Source of the DNA: Stichopus chloronotus
Lineage: Eukaryota; Echinodermata; Holothuroidea; Aspidochirotida; Stichopodidae
Reading direction: 5' to 3'
DNA length: 64,000 bases
NCBI GenBank assembly: GCA_021234535.1
Contig: CM037845.1
Location: 13,288,643 to 13,352,642, forward strand
The notes below the pieces were generated by a model, which made no database searches, was not told the DNA's origin, and saw only the letters and a program-made list of their open reading frames with translations. Positions 13,251 to 25,878 of the stretch are shown here, piece by piece. Position 1 is the stretch's first letter. Every line of letters begins with the position of its first letter. The position numbers and the translations under genes were made by a program.

Positions 13251-13452
13251 CCACATAACCGGGCCTACTTAAACTGTCAGACAGTCAGGTATGCATTATT
13301 GTGGCAGTATCATTTTCATACGAACAATACTTTCTTATAAAAATGCAAAGTTGAAGACGTTTTAATTAGACAAACTTACCGTACCCTTCTGCAATTGGCG
13401 ATGAAATTCCTCGCACTAACTGCTGGTAGAATCTTCCAAGATGGAAAACATG

Positions 13453-13997
13453 CAGTGGCGTAACCAATGTGGATCCCCTCTGTCAAATGTCTTGCCCCCC
13501 CAAATGAAATTCGAAGGTAAAAAAAAAACATAGGCCAAAATTTGTATAAGACAAGAACTTCCCAAACTGTCCTTGAAAGTACGGATTTTTAGCATTTGCA
13601 CGGGAAAAGGTTACTGACAAAAGAGAAGTTATATATGATAGAAGTTTTGAAAACTTCACAAACGTACAACGTAGAAGCCTACTTATCCGAAAGTCCTTGG
13701 CATTGACCATATGGCTTGGAAGATAAAGATCCAAGATAGTGCTTCCATGCACCAAAGTGCAAATTGCGGTCAGTTTAAAGAAAATGTTAGCTGGACCTCA
13801 CAACGCCAGAGAGACTGGGAAGTGCCATTTCCTGCAATCTGAGAGACATTTTTATCCAAACATTTTCTGTACGCTACGCGCCAACCGATGATGGCGCTCC
13901 GCTAAGACGGTGTTATTGCTACTCCCCCCCCTCCGCTTAAACCCTTTGCTCCCCCACCTCGGCCACCCAAAAATGAAAAAATCTGGCTACGCCACTG
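13453..13997. mobile_element. hAT-like MITE with TIRs
   Basis: A 545-bp element starting CAGTGGCGTAACCA and ending TGGCTACGCCACTG, so both ends read CAGTGGCGTA inward. Flanks are AAAACATG (13445-13452) and ACAACATG (13998-14005), an 8-bp duplication with one mismatch. An 8-bp TSD and a CAGTGGCG-type terminus fit the hAT superfamily. There is no transposase inside, so it is non-autonomous. Confidence 0.75.
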
Positions 13998-14005
13998 ACA
14001 ACATG

Positions 14006-14724
14006 CCTGCAATGCGTGCCTATATGCATTGTTATATATTCATAAAAGCTGATAGTGAACGACCAAAACGAACTTGAAAGGCGATTATGATCTCCATAAA
14101 AAGTTTAAAACAAACAAGTGCAACACGAATGATTTAACGTCCTTCTATACTCAACTGAATGTTGGCACCTAGAAAATGGTGATTTGAATGAGCAATATTT
14201 GATCAGTATAATCCAACGGAGCTACAGCTGCAAAGCGTAAACTTGGGGTTTCATTGCTCGAAATTAAGATTAGATGTTTCTCATGATAAGATGAAAACAT
14301 CATGTGCAAATTTTATGATTATGCCATCCTCCCAATGTAGTGCACGCATTGCTTAATTTTACTGCCTTTGTTTATACCGTAGTAAATCTATGAGCACGTG
14401 GTTGGTTCATTTACAGTTGGCACACATAGGTCACAAACCTAAGCAGGTTGTCATGCAACAAAACAATTTAAATGTCCTACTAATTAGTTTTGTCACCATA
14501 GCCACAAAAATAAAAAAGAAAAGAAAAGGGAGGAAAACTGAATGACTCTTCTTCCTATTGTAATTAACACCCTCTCTAGTGACATTTCTCCTGTGAGGGA
14601 GAAAAGTACTACCGTTGCTGTTGCTTTTGAGATTGGTGTAAAAGGAAGGGAAAGATGGAAGATTAGCAATACCGCTATTTGTTTTTTAATCAAACGGCAT
14701 ATCCTGTCTTAACGCTTTGTGTAC

Positions 14725-14726
<2 letters not shown>
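14006..14726. other. No recognised gene
   Basis: Unassigned sequence. Confidence 0.45.
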
Positions 14727-14811
<85 letters not shown>

Positions 14812-14821
14812 ATTATTATTT
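14727..14821. repeat. (TA)n microsatellite with ATT tail
   Basis: About 41 TA repeats (14727-14808) run into a short (ATT)n tract. A smaller TA tract follows at 14853-14863. Confidence 0.97.
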
Positions 14822-14879
14822 TCTCGGAGTACACGTGGACTTCTCTTTAAGTATATATATATAGATGCTTAGCGACTAC

Positions 14880-16188
14880 TTTACCTTTTTAATCACTTGT
14901 CACCTTTTGCTATATGAATTGTTTAAAAGTAACAATCACCCCAAACTTTGTCTTACTACAAATATTGCAAAAGTCCAACTGCCACTATTAACTTAAAACG
15001 TAGAAAGAAACATTTTATTGATTATTAATTATATCATTACCTTGAAGCGGGGTTACACATTTTTCACCAAAGTATTGGTTGAAACGTTGCTGGCTATAGA
15101 TGCTAGCCTAAAGCTTTACCCATCAAAAGCATATCATGAATAGCACAGACCTACATGTAAAGCACGTATGAAATTATCACCAAAATACTCTGCATATTAC
15201 CTGAAAGCATCTGTCAAAATTTGTTCTAGGAGAGAAAAAAAAAACAGTAAGGAAAAACAAAGAAAGAAAACCAAATGATGGACAAAACTCACTGTATTCT
15301 CGAAATATTTATATTGTATCTCTTTCAACAGTGGCGTGTTTCCATGGGCCTCCTTACACAAAGCACAGGTCATTGTCATTTACTGTGAAGAACGCCCTAC
15401 GCACAATAAAAACGTAGAAAAAAAAAGAAGAATTGCCCAGGGCAATTCTCAACCAATTTCATCAAGGTTTGATGCCAAAAAGTCCCAGATTTTCGTACCG
15501 TTTTCTGCCTGTTGGTAAAGGCGACATGGATTGCATGTTTTTGCATGTATAGATTACATAATGAGCTCCAATTCCATGCAAAGTCCTGTCCTACAAATTT
15601 GTCATTGTGTCACCTGACCATTTGGCGGGTTTGTAGGACCCTTTAGTACATATTAGGCCTACATTAAAACAGACACCCATACTAAACATTGACTGGCATC
15701 AGATACTTCGCACCATGGAGGATATACAAGGAATAACTTGGAAAGAAAAAAGAAAAAAAAAACCTAGCTTGGCACGGTAGTATGGGCGATCGATAACTTC
15801 AGTTAGTTAGGTCCACTTGATGACCTGTCCACCTCCACATGTCACGTCCTATAGCAATAAAGATAATCATGTGACCATAGTCCGGGGAGTCGTTTTTATT
15901 CCGGCAGCATAGCTAGTATGCCAACGATGACGTCGTTTTGGCTATGACGTCACAAACTGACACATCATAAAAACGTCACAAGTCATCAAACTCGTTCACT
16001 GTTCTTGCCAACGTTTCCAAGAAAGCATAACAGACGATGTTGTATCCAGTCAGCGTCAGAACGTGACCCCAGTCACTAAGAGCCCAGCATATATCTGCCT
16101 ACGGCAGTATAGCTAGCGTTGCAATGTTGTTCTACATCTTTGTCTGCTTGGGAGGAAATTTGCGGATTAAAAGCATCAAGTGTTGAAG
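14880..16188. other. No recognised gene
   Basis: Unassigned. It includes several TGACGTCA-like motifs at 15920-15990, which I do not interpret. Confidence 0.4.
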
Positions 16189-16208
16189 TAGGGAGGTGCA
16201 CCTCCCTA
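16189..16208. repeat. Perfect 20-bp palindrome
   Basis: TAGGGAGGTGCACCTCCCTA is self-complementary over its full length. A 14-base C run follows at 16244-16257. Confidence 0.9.
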
Positions 16209-17839
16209 GTTGGAGTAGCCTACGTAGCACCTCTTTGGTTGCTCCCCCCCCCCCCCCATAAGGTTGCCCCTGCTGTTCTTCGTAGCGAGTTGCTGAACGA
16301 AAACCAAAAAAAATCGTCTGCTAAGCGGGGTGGTGTTCAAACAGCACATCGAGTTGATTACAAATACATTTGTCAGTAAGGATAATAATATAGCAACAAT
16401 AAAGCATCTTTAGTCAATTTTCACATCCAATAGCTACGAAAGTTCTCAAAAGTTTGGACTTTCTTACCCCAACTTGTACTAGTTGTGTGCATCATGATCA
16501 TATAAATAGGTCTATCAATGCGAAAGGGTGTCTGGTCTCTGAGTTCAAAAAAAAAAAAATAAATTGAATCGTTAACAGCTCACCCATCAATCTTGATTTG
16601 TATGTTTTTACGTGACACGTGTGACGTGGGTATCATCTTATTTTGACACTTTCTCATTAGTTTATAAAGGAAACTGACTGAGCGTGGAAGAATTAACACA
16701 AAAAACTCTTGTCGCCGCTCCAGTGAAACAAAACGGGAGATAATGTGTACTATAAATGGATCAGAATAAGTAACCACGACAGTGAGCACATGCACCTTGT
16801 TTACAACGGATATGTGTCGACTTTGGGATAAGAAAAATAAGACCCCGTATACAACTTTTTCGGGGGGAGGGGATCGATTTTGCCACAAGTGACCCCATTT
16901 TACCCACCGACTTTTTGACGGCCAACTAACTGTATGCCGAACAAGTGCAACGAAACGCTGTAAAACGTTAAAAATTATCGCGGAGGGTTGGGGTCCGGAC
17001 TTCTAGCTCTTCCATTGCTTTACCTGTTTTCATTTACATGATTCCACCTGAATGTGACATTCTGCAGGACCATTACAATAGGCCTACCACTTAAATATCC
17101 GAAGAGGAACCTAGGAGTCGGGGGGGGGGGGGGTTAGGACTTCGTCCGAATCACCTGACCACCCCCCTTCATTGTCTTTCTGACAGTTTCTCTCTTATTT
17201 GGAAGGACTCAGATATATTTCATCGTTTTGCTGCTTTTCGACCGCTGACTGTTTTACATTGGCTTGAGTTAGCTTCTTCAGTTGATCTAACAAAACTGAA
17301 GTTTGTAGAAGTGAAAGATATATAGTTAAAAATATTACTTAAATACAATAATGTGCACTGTGTGCTTATTTGTGTCAGTCAGGTCGATTGCATACTCAGA
17401 ACATATAGGAGGCACATGGGCGGAGTTTTAGACGACGTGCCAACCTCTCACTCGAAACACAGGCAACGTGGAAGATAGTTATAGTCATAGACTCCGCTAT
17501 ATGCAAGATTCTGAAGTACCTTGAAATACAGCCCTCTGTCAGGTTCACTGTTCTCTAATTTTGTAATAATAATGTTCATAATGATAATAGGAGAATGTAG
17601 TCATCCATTTTTGAACGTAGAAGGGTCTCCCTTACTATTACCCTCCTCCCCAACTGCCTAGTGTCTCCCTCTTTGTTTCTTCCTAGCATCGTTTTTAATA
17701 CAGAAATACAGGTTCCTACTATCGGTGTCAATTACTTCTTGCCTGTACCGTTAAGTTTTATAATTTGCAAACTTGCAGCCAAAAAAAAAAAAAGTAAAAA
17801 AAAACCCATCTGCATCAGCATCTTGGAACCGCAAACAGT
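16209..17839. other. No recognised gene
   Basis: It holds a C run (16244-16257) and a G run (17120-17133). No coding signal was identified. Confidence 0.45.
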
Positions 17840-18201
17840 TTAAAGCTGGAGTATGAATTGGAAATACGTCAGTGAAAGTCGCACATTCCGTGGAGTATGT
17901 CATAGCCTCTACAAAATAACATCGTTTAACCCCTATTTTTGCAGAGATGAATATTCCTATCCATTCTCAGTTGGTCTGTCTGATGTCAAGTAACGGTGAT
18001 TGGCGGTTACTCTTTCTTGGAGAGTCTGAATTTTGTAGGGCCAACAAAAATGTGGAGACAATTTTCATATTCAAATATATGGAAGATGAGAACATAGTTC
18101 TCTGTCAGGTTTTGTGACAAGTGATCTCTTCCCAGGCTTTGAATTCTGTGAAAACGTGACAAAGAACAAAGGTACTAGTGTAACTCATATTCCAGCTTTA
18201 A
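17840..18201 (+). repeat. TTAA-type MITE, family D copy 2
   Basis: A 362-bp element bounded by TTAA on both sides, starting TTAAAGCTGGAGTATGAATT and ending ACTCATATTCCAGCTTTAA. An open frame (18114-18377) starts inside it and runs past its end; nothing supports it as a gene. Confidence 0.88.
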
Positions 18202-18708
18202 TTAAGAACACTTTTAAAGAGGACCATCAAATTTGGCTAGAGGAGAAATTCTCACTCGGCACCTGTCAAAAGTTTGTGCACTTCTCGGCCACCGTAGAAC
18301 CGGAAAAGAGCGCTATAGGAAGATTCGATGTTGCAACCACATGGGGATTGCAATTGAAAGGTGAGTATTGTAAGTGACATCCCATTCATCTACTGAAATA
18401 TTCCCATTCACTGGAGAAGTTCTCACCATGTGAGGATTATCCCGTCCCGAGCTCAGGGGTAAACACCTGTTGTTTTGCATCTCGAGAGGCACAACGTCGG
18501 ATTATGCTGCATGTATAACAGCCAAGAGGAAAGGGAAAAAAAGGGGTCACAAATAACATTGAAGAAGATCTTCTTCCCTGAAAGAAGAAGTTGAAACAGG
18601 GAGCTGTTATTTAGCTAAATGATGTCTATAAATAACATCTTCCTGGTTCAACTGCTGCTGATGCCTTTCTCAAATTCTGAGAAAGCAAAGAAGTAGATTA
18701 GTTGAGCA

Positions 18709-19091
18709 TTAGAGCTGGAATATGAGTTGAAAATTTGTCAGTATAAGTCAACTTCTGCGGAGTGTGTCCTAGACACTACACAAAAGCATCGTTTAAACCC
18801 CATCTTTGCATAAGTGAACATACGTGTCCTTTCCCGTTGGTCTGTTTGATATCAAGTAACGGTGAGTGACTGCTATGACTTCTTGGAGAGTCTGAATTTT
18901 GTAGGGCCAACAAAAACGTCGTAACGGTTTTCATGGTTAAAGACCTGGAAGATGAGTTCATAGTTCTTTCTCTTTCAGATTGTGTGACTGGTGGTTTTTT
19001 CCCCTACTTTCTCTTCCTTGAAACACTGAAGGAGAACAAACTTAGATCATGGCCCGGGCGATTGCCAGTGCAACTCATATTCCAGCTTTAA
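18709..19091 (+). repeat. TTAA-type MITE, family D copy 3
   Basis: A 383-bp element starting TTAGAGCTGGAATATGAGTT and ending AACTCATATTCCAGCTTTAA, a near-perfect 20-bp terminal inverted repeat. It lies about 500 bp from copy 2 in the same orientation. Confidence 0.9.
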
Positions 19092-21443
19092 TTCATAGGA
19101 GGTGGTAAAGGTCATGACTTACATGTAAGAACAGTTTTTCAAACGACAATGACATAAACTGAGTGCCGAGCTTCTATCATAGATGTCGCGCCATAATTTC
19201 ATAATGCTCAAATCTGTTTCAACCTGGCGCATAACTTTTTCTTTGACCGTGCTTGAATTGATTTATTTTCGGATACACTGAATGTGTTTTTTCTATATTT
19301 ATATATTTGAAATAATTTTCGGTGCACGTTTTTATTTTACTTTTTTTGCGACATCTATGATTCACCTGACACTCAGTACACTGACAGCAAATAAGAAAGT
19401 GTTTTAATTAAGTTCAACCAACCACTGGTATGAGCTTTGTGAGCAAAGGTAAAAATAGATTGTTCACATGAAACCTTCTGTGTGGGTCGGTGTTACATTC
19501 ATGTATTGATACACCGTGCCACTTTATCATGAGTGAGCAGGCTGCATGCAAGCGAAATGGGTAAACAAGCAATGCTAATTAAGTTAGAACGTAGGAAGTT
19601 GGTCCTGACATTCAACCTGTTTCTTTTTTCTTTAAATATTGATACAATGCATGGGCTGTGTTTATCCAGACGTTGTACTGACCGAAGTTTCCAAGAATAG
19701 GAATCAGAGTTGTAATGCTCACATGATGTGTAGCTACATACCATAGTAAATCACCAATTTGATACTTATTTAAAATTTAGAATACTGTACTCAAATTCGA
19801 GACATATCCCTCAAGTCTGTATCTTAGAAGAAAAAAAAAATAGATTTGCCATGGAGATACCAAGTTACACTAGTCTTAGTCAAGACTTGGTAAATCTTTC
19901 CCCTTCCTTTCCACATTCCCTCAACGCCGCGCTACTACGTGTATTTCCCTTGTTGCAATGTGTACTGCTCTGCTTTGAACTGTTATAGCCTCAAATTGCT
20001 TTTGATGGTGGACAGTGACTCATATATCATAGTAAGGGCGTGATGTATGTATGAGTCTCTAGAACTGTGGTATGGGATGTGCCAGTAAGTTAACAGGAAG
20101 AAGAAAACCCTTAACACAAAGGCTAGACTTACACTGACACGGCAGTCCGGTATTTGTAAGATTCTTCAGGTATAATTTCATACCTACCGTTTGTATCTCC
20201 ACATGACATTTAATTCACGGCACGGCACGCTCTCGAATCAGCTGCAAAATTTGCCAGGGTCAAATGTCGTGTGCCGATACCACTTTAGATGTTACACTAT
20301 ATTATCTCAACTAAAATCAACTTTCCGTACAGACTGTTGGGACAAATGTGAACTCTACACGTTGTTAAAGTCTGCGCCTTGTCCGGGGTAAGAGTTGAGT
20401 CTTCGCTCGGTACCTCGACAAAAATTTGATTTCCATGGAGATATGACGGAGTTGCTGTATTCTACCAACGCAGTATCTCCTACACCTCACATGGCACCTC
20501 AAGTGATCACACTTTCCATACAACACACTATGACGTTGGATCTAAGCAGTAAAATTTCTCATGTCTCTTGTGTATATCCCAAACCAGAAGGCTCATGTTA
20601 CCACATCCAACAAACGGCGCCATGATTTAACGATAGTGGCTCGTAAAGTCAGGGCGGTGTCTGTAAGGTACTTACAGCACTTCCACTCATAAGTGACATA
20701 CTCCCTCGTGCTTGAGTATCTATGGTCTAGTAGCTTCGAATAGGTGTGGAAATGAATATTAATTAACATACCATAGTTTTATGCGCAAGATGTGAGAGGC
20801 TTTAAGAAAAGTCCTGAAAGTCGAACTGCATCGTGGTTTCGATGATTCAGTTACTGCTGCAATTTAAATCTGGCATATTACATACGGTGAGGATACGTTG
20901 ATCCAAAATGACCTTTGACATCCACAACAAAAGGTGGGCATCTTGTACTCTATATATTACAACTACATACCAAATATGAGATCTGTCAGAGCTTCTCTTA
21001 TTGAGATATCGTGTTTACAATGTAGGCGTCACAAGCATACATACACAATGGCACACACACACATATATATACACACACATACATACACTACCAGCATGAA
21101 TGCAAAGGTTATCATCGAAACCCCCAAAACTTGAAAATGACATCAATCTCATTTTTCGGGAGCGTGGCCCTTTAACTTCCATCTGCATGTCTGACCTTTT
21201 CCATGGAGGGCCGTGGGAGTGACACTCATTCAAAATGCTGATTCATTTGATTTGGTGCAGTATACGGAGGTACATGGACATTTGGTGAGGGCTGGTTTGA
21301 TATGTTTATAGCTGAGAGCCGTAAGTCAACCTTTGAGACACCACACTTAACACTTTCTTGCATATGAGAATAACAAATACAATACAAAGAAGTGTTTTGA
21401 TGTTTCAACTGTAAATCAAACTATTTATTATCATTGATATAAA
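19092..21443. other. No recognised gene; CA/TA microsatellite near 21045-21090
   Basis: Unassigned apart from a mixed (CA)n/(TA)n tract. Short open frames are not supported. Confidence 0.45.
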
Positions 21444-21775
21444 GGAAATGAAAAATAGAGGTCCGATATGAAAGCAGTGCACCTTTTACTGCTGCAGATG
21501 TAGAAGATTTCACCAAAGAGTGGGGTCAAAAAGCCAAATCACCATGGGTTCAGGCAGATGTATCAAAGGCATATGAAAAATGTTAGGTGATGACCCCGAG
21601 GGAGTGGCAACAAAAGTGACGATGTAAGCAAATCATTGAAGTTGGTGGACGTAAAATCCGGACACGGTCAGAAACAGAAACTAGTCGTTGCACGGGCCAG
21701 TAAGCCAATGGTGATACAACATCCCTCAGCAAATCATCGTTATTCGAAGACAGCAAAATACAAGGTAAGCAATTT
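21444..21775 (+). pseudogene. Unrecognised broken coding fragment
   Basis: Three frames joined in order read as protein-like sequence: SAPFTAADVEDFTKEW and KSPWVQADVSKAYEK, a stop, then LGDDPEGVATKV, then DVSKSLKLVDVKSG, KQKLVVARASKPMVIQHPSA and NHRYSKTAKYK. A consensus-like donor (AAG then GTAAGC) follows TAKYK near 21773. The composition (acidic then Lys-rich, few low-complexity runs) looks like former coding sequence. I do not recognise the family. The two frame changes and the TAG and TAA stops argue for a pseudogene or an old element ORF. Confidence 0.35.
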
Positions 21776-22882
21776 ACATTCCTTCTTCCACCTTTCTTTT
21801 AAAACTATCTTGGCTCTAATCGGACTTTTTTAAGCGGATTTATTGATGAAAAGAGGTCTAAATTGAAAAAGAAATTCAGGCGGGGAATCCTACACTCCTT
21901 GCATTGGTGATAAAAAAATGCATTAGGCCTAGCACGGTAATTAATATCGACAATAGCAATAGCACGGTATCTTTGAAATTACAAATCGAGACACAAGTAT
22001 GTAACTCACAAATTCCAAATGTTGTTTTACATCGCGGAAATAGATGCCATACCAAACGACATCCGGGTGTGGTCCTTTCATAAATCTCGACTGCCTTAAA
22101 AAGAAAAGTACCTGTGATACTCCGCAATTCCTCGCCAGTTGCAGTGTGTAACGAACACATCATAGGATGTGTAGGTAACTCGGTTGTCACAGAACTCGCG
22201 TGTAAACGGTCTTAGTAGCCTACAGAGTCCTTGTATGGGGGAATCAGTGTGACAGGTGCACGTGTTATAACAAGAGAACGAACATTCACAAACGCCCCGA
22301 CCAAATCTAACAAGATATTGGTATGGGGTTTGAAGTAACTGCAGTGGAAGAAAATGCCTTTCTTTTCAGACCCCTTAAAACTGTCAGTGGGGCATTCCTC
22401 TGTTCCTTGAAGTCTCATAGGTGTGTAAGGTGCCATTAAATTAAATTAATCCATTAACTTTTCCGTCTCTCCCGTCTCCTGTTATTGGCTATATAGAGGC
22501 AGATATATTTTTTTATTCTGCAAAAATACATCACAACTATACTGATTTCCCAGTACAGTAAATGGTGTATAATTCTCCTTAAATAGAGCTTTTTTTGCGG
22601 TGTGACAAATTTAACAGTTTGATAGTAACAAAGCGATCCGATGGAGAGCAATTGTTAATCTAGTACAGGCAAATTTTGACACCGGAAATTTGAACCTGAC
22701 TACCTCTTGAAATTACACTACTTAGGAGGTAAAGGGCAGATATTCATTCTACAACGCGAACAAGCCACAAAAGTGTGGAAGCGGCATTGACTTATAGAAT
22801 TTGAAATGTCACGTAGTTTGAATGCCATCTCAACAATTTTTTAGATCAAAATTGGCCGTTTTTTCTTACATTTCCTACAAAT
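21776..22882. other. No recognised gene
   Basis: Unassigned sequence. Confidence 0.4.
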
Positions 22883-22974
22883 GCTAGGATAGCTCAGATG
22901 GAAAACCTTATGTATTGCTCCGAGATAAACCCATCCTAACGGGAATCGGCCAGGGGTCAAAACCCCGACCCTTC
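22883..22974 (+). repeat. tRNA-like sequence, possible SINE head or tRNA pseudogene
   Basis: TAGCTCAGATGG (about 22890-22901) resembles an RNA polymerase III A box. GGTCAAAACCC (22955-22965) inside a GGGG-CCCC stem resembles a B box. A convincing acceptor stem is not visible, so a working tRNA is unlikely. Confidence 0.3.
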
Positions 22975-23540
22975 CATTCGTTCACTCCTCCACAGCACCG
23001 ATCAATGCCTCATGTCCAATGGTGACAAATCGAGGTAATTGTCCTGATAGACGTGATATGTTCAATCATACAGTTGATTTTTGTTTGGTTTTTTCTCTTT
23101 CGGTCGACTGAAAATCGTCAGTGAAACATTTTATCTGTGACTGCTTATGAGAAACAGAACTACTTTGTAACGCATTGCAAAGCAACCGTTTCTATGTATG
23201 CATGCATGAAAAGTTGACTTTGGACTTATTCAGCCATTTATAACAATTCGTCTCCAGCATTAATGGCGATAAAACGGCCCGAAGCAGCGTTTTTTTTATT
23301 TAAAATGTGTCAATAGAAACACATTACTTTCCCATCATCCTTAATCTTATCAAATGGAGATGCATTTTCCAGTTTTGCATTCGGGAAAATAAATCTTACC
23401 GTATTAACCCCGTGCCTTGTATATGACTCAACAATCTCTTATTTTATATATAATAATAGTTGTATAAAATATTCTTTTGTTACTATTAAAAGATATTGAA
23501 ATAAAGTCCGTTGAAAGGCAAGACTCTCTTCACTTTAAAT
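22975..23540. other. No recognised gene
   Basis: AT-rich unassigned sequence. Confidence 0.4.
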
Positions 23541-23900
23541 CTAAAGTAACAGTTGGAAATTTGTCTTAATTTACCACTAAAAGTCAAATATGTTATAATC
23601 ACCACGAAAGGAAAAACATTTTTCTAGGCCCCATTTTTGTATACATGAATATTCATAACCATTACTATTGATCCGCTTGATTTCAAGTAACAGAGATTGA
23701 CGGCATAGGCATTCTAGGAGAATCTGAATCTTTAAGGGGCCAATAGAAACTGTCCAGACAATTTTCATATTCACATAGCTGGAAGATGAATGCATAGATC
23801 CCTTTTACATTTTGTGGCAGGTGATCTTTTCCCCTGCTTTCTCTTCCCTGAAACACTGACAAAGAACGAAGGTACCATTACAGTGTGGACAATCGCCTGA
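23541..23900 (+). repeat. TTAA-type MITE, family D copy 4, decayed ends
   Basis: The interior matches the family (GTTGGAAATTTGTC, ATGAATATTCATAACCATTA, GTGATCTTTTCCCCTGCTTT, AAACACTGACAAAGAAC). Both TTAA termini are lost or unrecognisable. Confidence 0.7.
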
Positions 23901-24159
23901 AATCCATAACGACGTTATTAGTCCATATAAACGACGACACTTAATTGACTTGGAATTAACAAATACGAAAGCATTTAACAAAATAAAAGTGTGTTAAATA
24001 TTTCTTTTCAACCAGACAAATATTTTCATCAAAAGTCGAATGACTTCGTGATTCCTTGTTAATATGAATGAAAAAAATGAGGGTACATATCAACTTTGAA
24101 GTTCAAACACCTGACCGGTATCCTTCTTTAGAACCTGTATTCACAAGGTTTCAAACTAT

Positions 24160-24400
24160 GACCACTCTTGACCTCACGTGACCTTTGACCTCCATGAAAA
24201 TGACGGCCATTATCTACTCACCAAGTGCTACCCGCAATTAATGATCACAGTTTGAAGTTTAAGCAGCATCCTGTTGTCTAGGTATTGTCCTTAGTCATAC
24301 GTTCACCTCTGGTGACCTCCAAGTGACCTGTGACCTTCATGAAAATCAAAAGAGATCATCTACTTACAGTAGATAAGCTACACAGCAACTTTGAAGTTTA
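24160..24400 (+). repeat. Two-unit dispersed repeat rich in TGACCT half-sites
   Basis: Two units of about 145 bp in tandem share GTGACCT, CATGAAAAT, ATCTACT and TTTGAAGTTTA blocks. The first contains TGACCTTTGACCT (24179-24191), the complement of a perfect AGGTCA direct repeat with 1-base spacing. Similar TGACCT-rich repeats are widespread in invertebrate genomes, so this is a repeat first and a regulatory candidate second. Confidence 0.65.
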
Positions 24401-24409
24401 CGTGACATT

Positions 24410-25643
24410 CGCCCATCCCATAGATTCCTTGCCTGCATTGAATCAAAAAGGAAAGTGAACAAGGACCCACTATTCCACTTATAGCTGCTTGGTGACTTTT
24501 CTTCAAAGATAAATCCGCACCAGTGGTGTGTTGTATATAGTCGCTATAAAAATGTGACACCCGATTACGCTATTTTTAAGTGGAATGATTCGGAGTATTG
24601 CATTTATGTTTGCTCCTTTTCACAGATATCTTTGGGAAATTTTTACTCAGTTATCATATAATACCAATACAATCATACTAAGACCAAAGTTGGCCGAAAC
24701 GTTAAGGCAAGACCCAAAAATAAAACTAGATCAACATAGACCGTGGGAGGTTTCCATTATCCATCCCCACCTCTAATTTCAGTCCATACCTCTCGTACTC
24801 CCAATACCACTCTCACCTATTCTTCCATTTTTCTATTAACCTCCCCCCCCCCCCCTCTCTCTCTCTCTCCATCACACTCTCTCCGAGTTCTGGTAATAAC
24901 TCTTCAGATAGTCACAGCTGGTCCGCCATTTTCTTTTTCTTCTTTATTTTCGTCTTCCTTAATTTTCCTGCAAAATAAGAATTAGTACATTTAAGTGAAG
25001 AAGCAATAGAATATGCAGTGTAAATCAATATCTCATTAAAGCGTATGTCTCTCTCTGAACGCTAAAGTCAAACTGAACTCATTACCTTCTGTTGAAAAAA
25101 GTATCTATGTATTGAAAAATTTCTGTCACTGGTTTCCATCCCAGGAAGACTACAAACATTAGGTAAAACATTACTTCCTTCACTTATTTTGGTATCCTCA
25201 TTGTACGTTGAATGGTTCATATCAATAATGGCTGCGTGTGTTTTCTTACAAACTTCATTACAACAACAGCTTATTTTCGGAAAACATGAACGCTTATAAT
25301 TCTCTGGTCGATAAAGTAAAACAACTTGTTGCTACTTTTCATTACACGTTCAGAAGGAACAAACAATTTGTTGAACAACATCTCAACTCCATCTATTGTT
25401 CAGTTAATGAAAAGATTGTTTCGGTAATTACGTATCTACAATCTTTAAACAAAGCTCTTTGGGACATCCCGTTCCATTTTTCAATGTTTCCCCCCCCCCC
25501 CCCCCCCCCTATAAGTGCAACACTGTAAAATGGCGCGTGGGTTTCATGTTATCCTATGAAATGAGATTCAGAAATACAATCGTAATGTATTTCAACGAGT
25601 CCCAACTGTTCAAGACTGCATTTAGAGAAATGGGGAGTTGCGT
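24410..25643. other. Downstream flank of the SLC22-like gene
   Basis: No exon recognised. It has two C runs (24843-24855 and 25490-25509). Reading the minus strand downstream of the stop codon, the first canonical AATAAA I noticed is near 24945, too far to assign with confidence as the poly(A) signal. Confidence 0.4.
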
Positions 25644-25878
25644 TTATAATACACACCTGTAGTTACCCTTGCCGAGGCGGAGGGATTCCTCTATTGTATC
25701 AGGCATCGGTTTTCCTTTCGTCTCCGGCAAGAGGAATACTAGCACACCAGCGAGTACAGACGATGTCGCAAAGAGCAGAAGTGGCAAAGGCTCCCACACT
25801 TCGTTCAAGGCAAGAGTAAGCGGTGCGACGACGCCACCTATACGAGCTGCAACTGAGCATGCGCCAACGCTGAGGGTC
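25644..25878 (-). CDS. slc22-like: SLC22-like exon 9 (stop codon)
   Basis: Residues 462-539 plus TAA: TM11 with Arg474, TM12 (LLLFATSSVLAGVLVFLLPE), PETKGKPMPDTIEES and a short tail ending GNYRCVL. A donor-like CTACAG-GTGTGT lies just before the stop, so an alternative longer C terminus is possible. The present end gives a normal family length. Confidence 0.9.

Noticed and set aside
14679..14864. Open frame across the (TA)n tract
   Set aside because: Translation is only alternating Ile/Tyr from the microsatellite.
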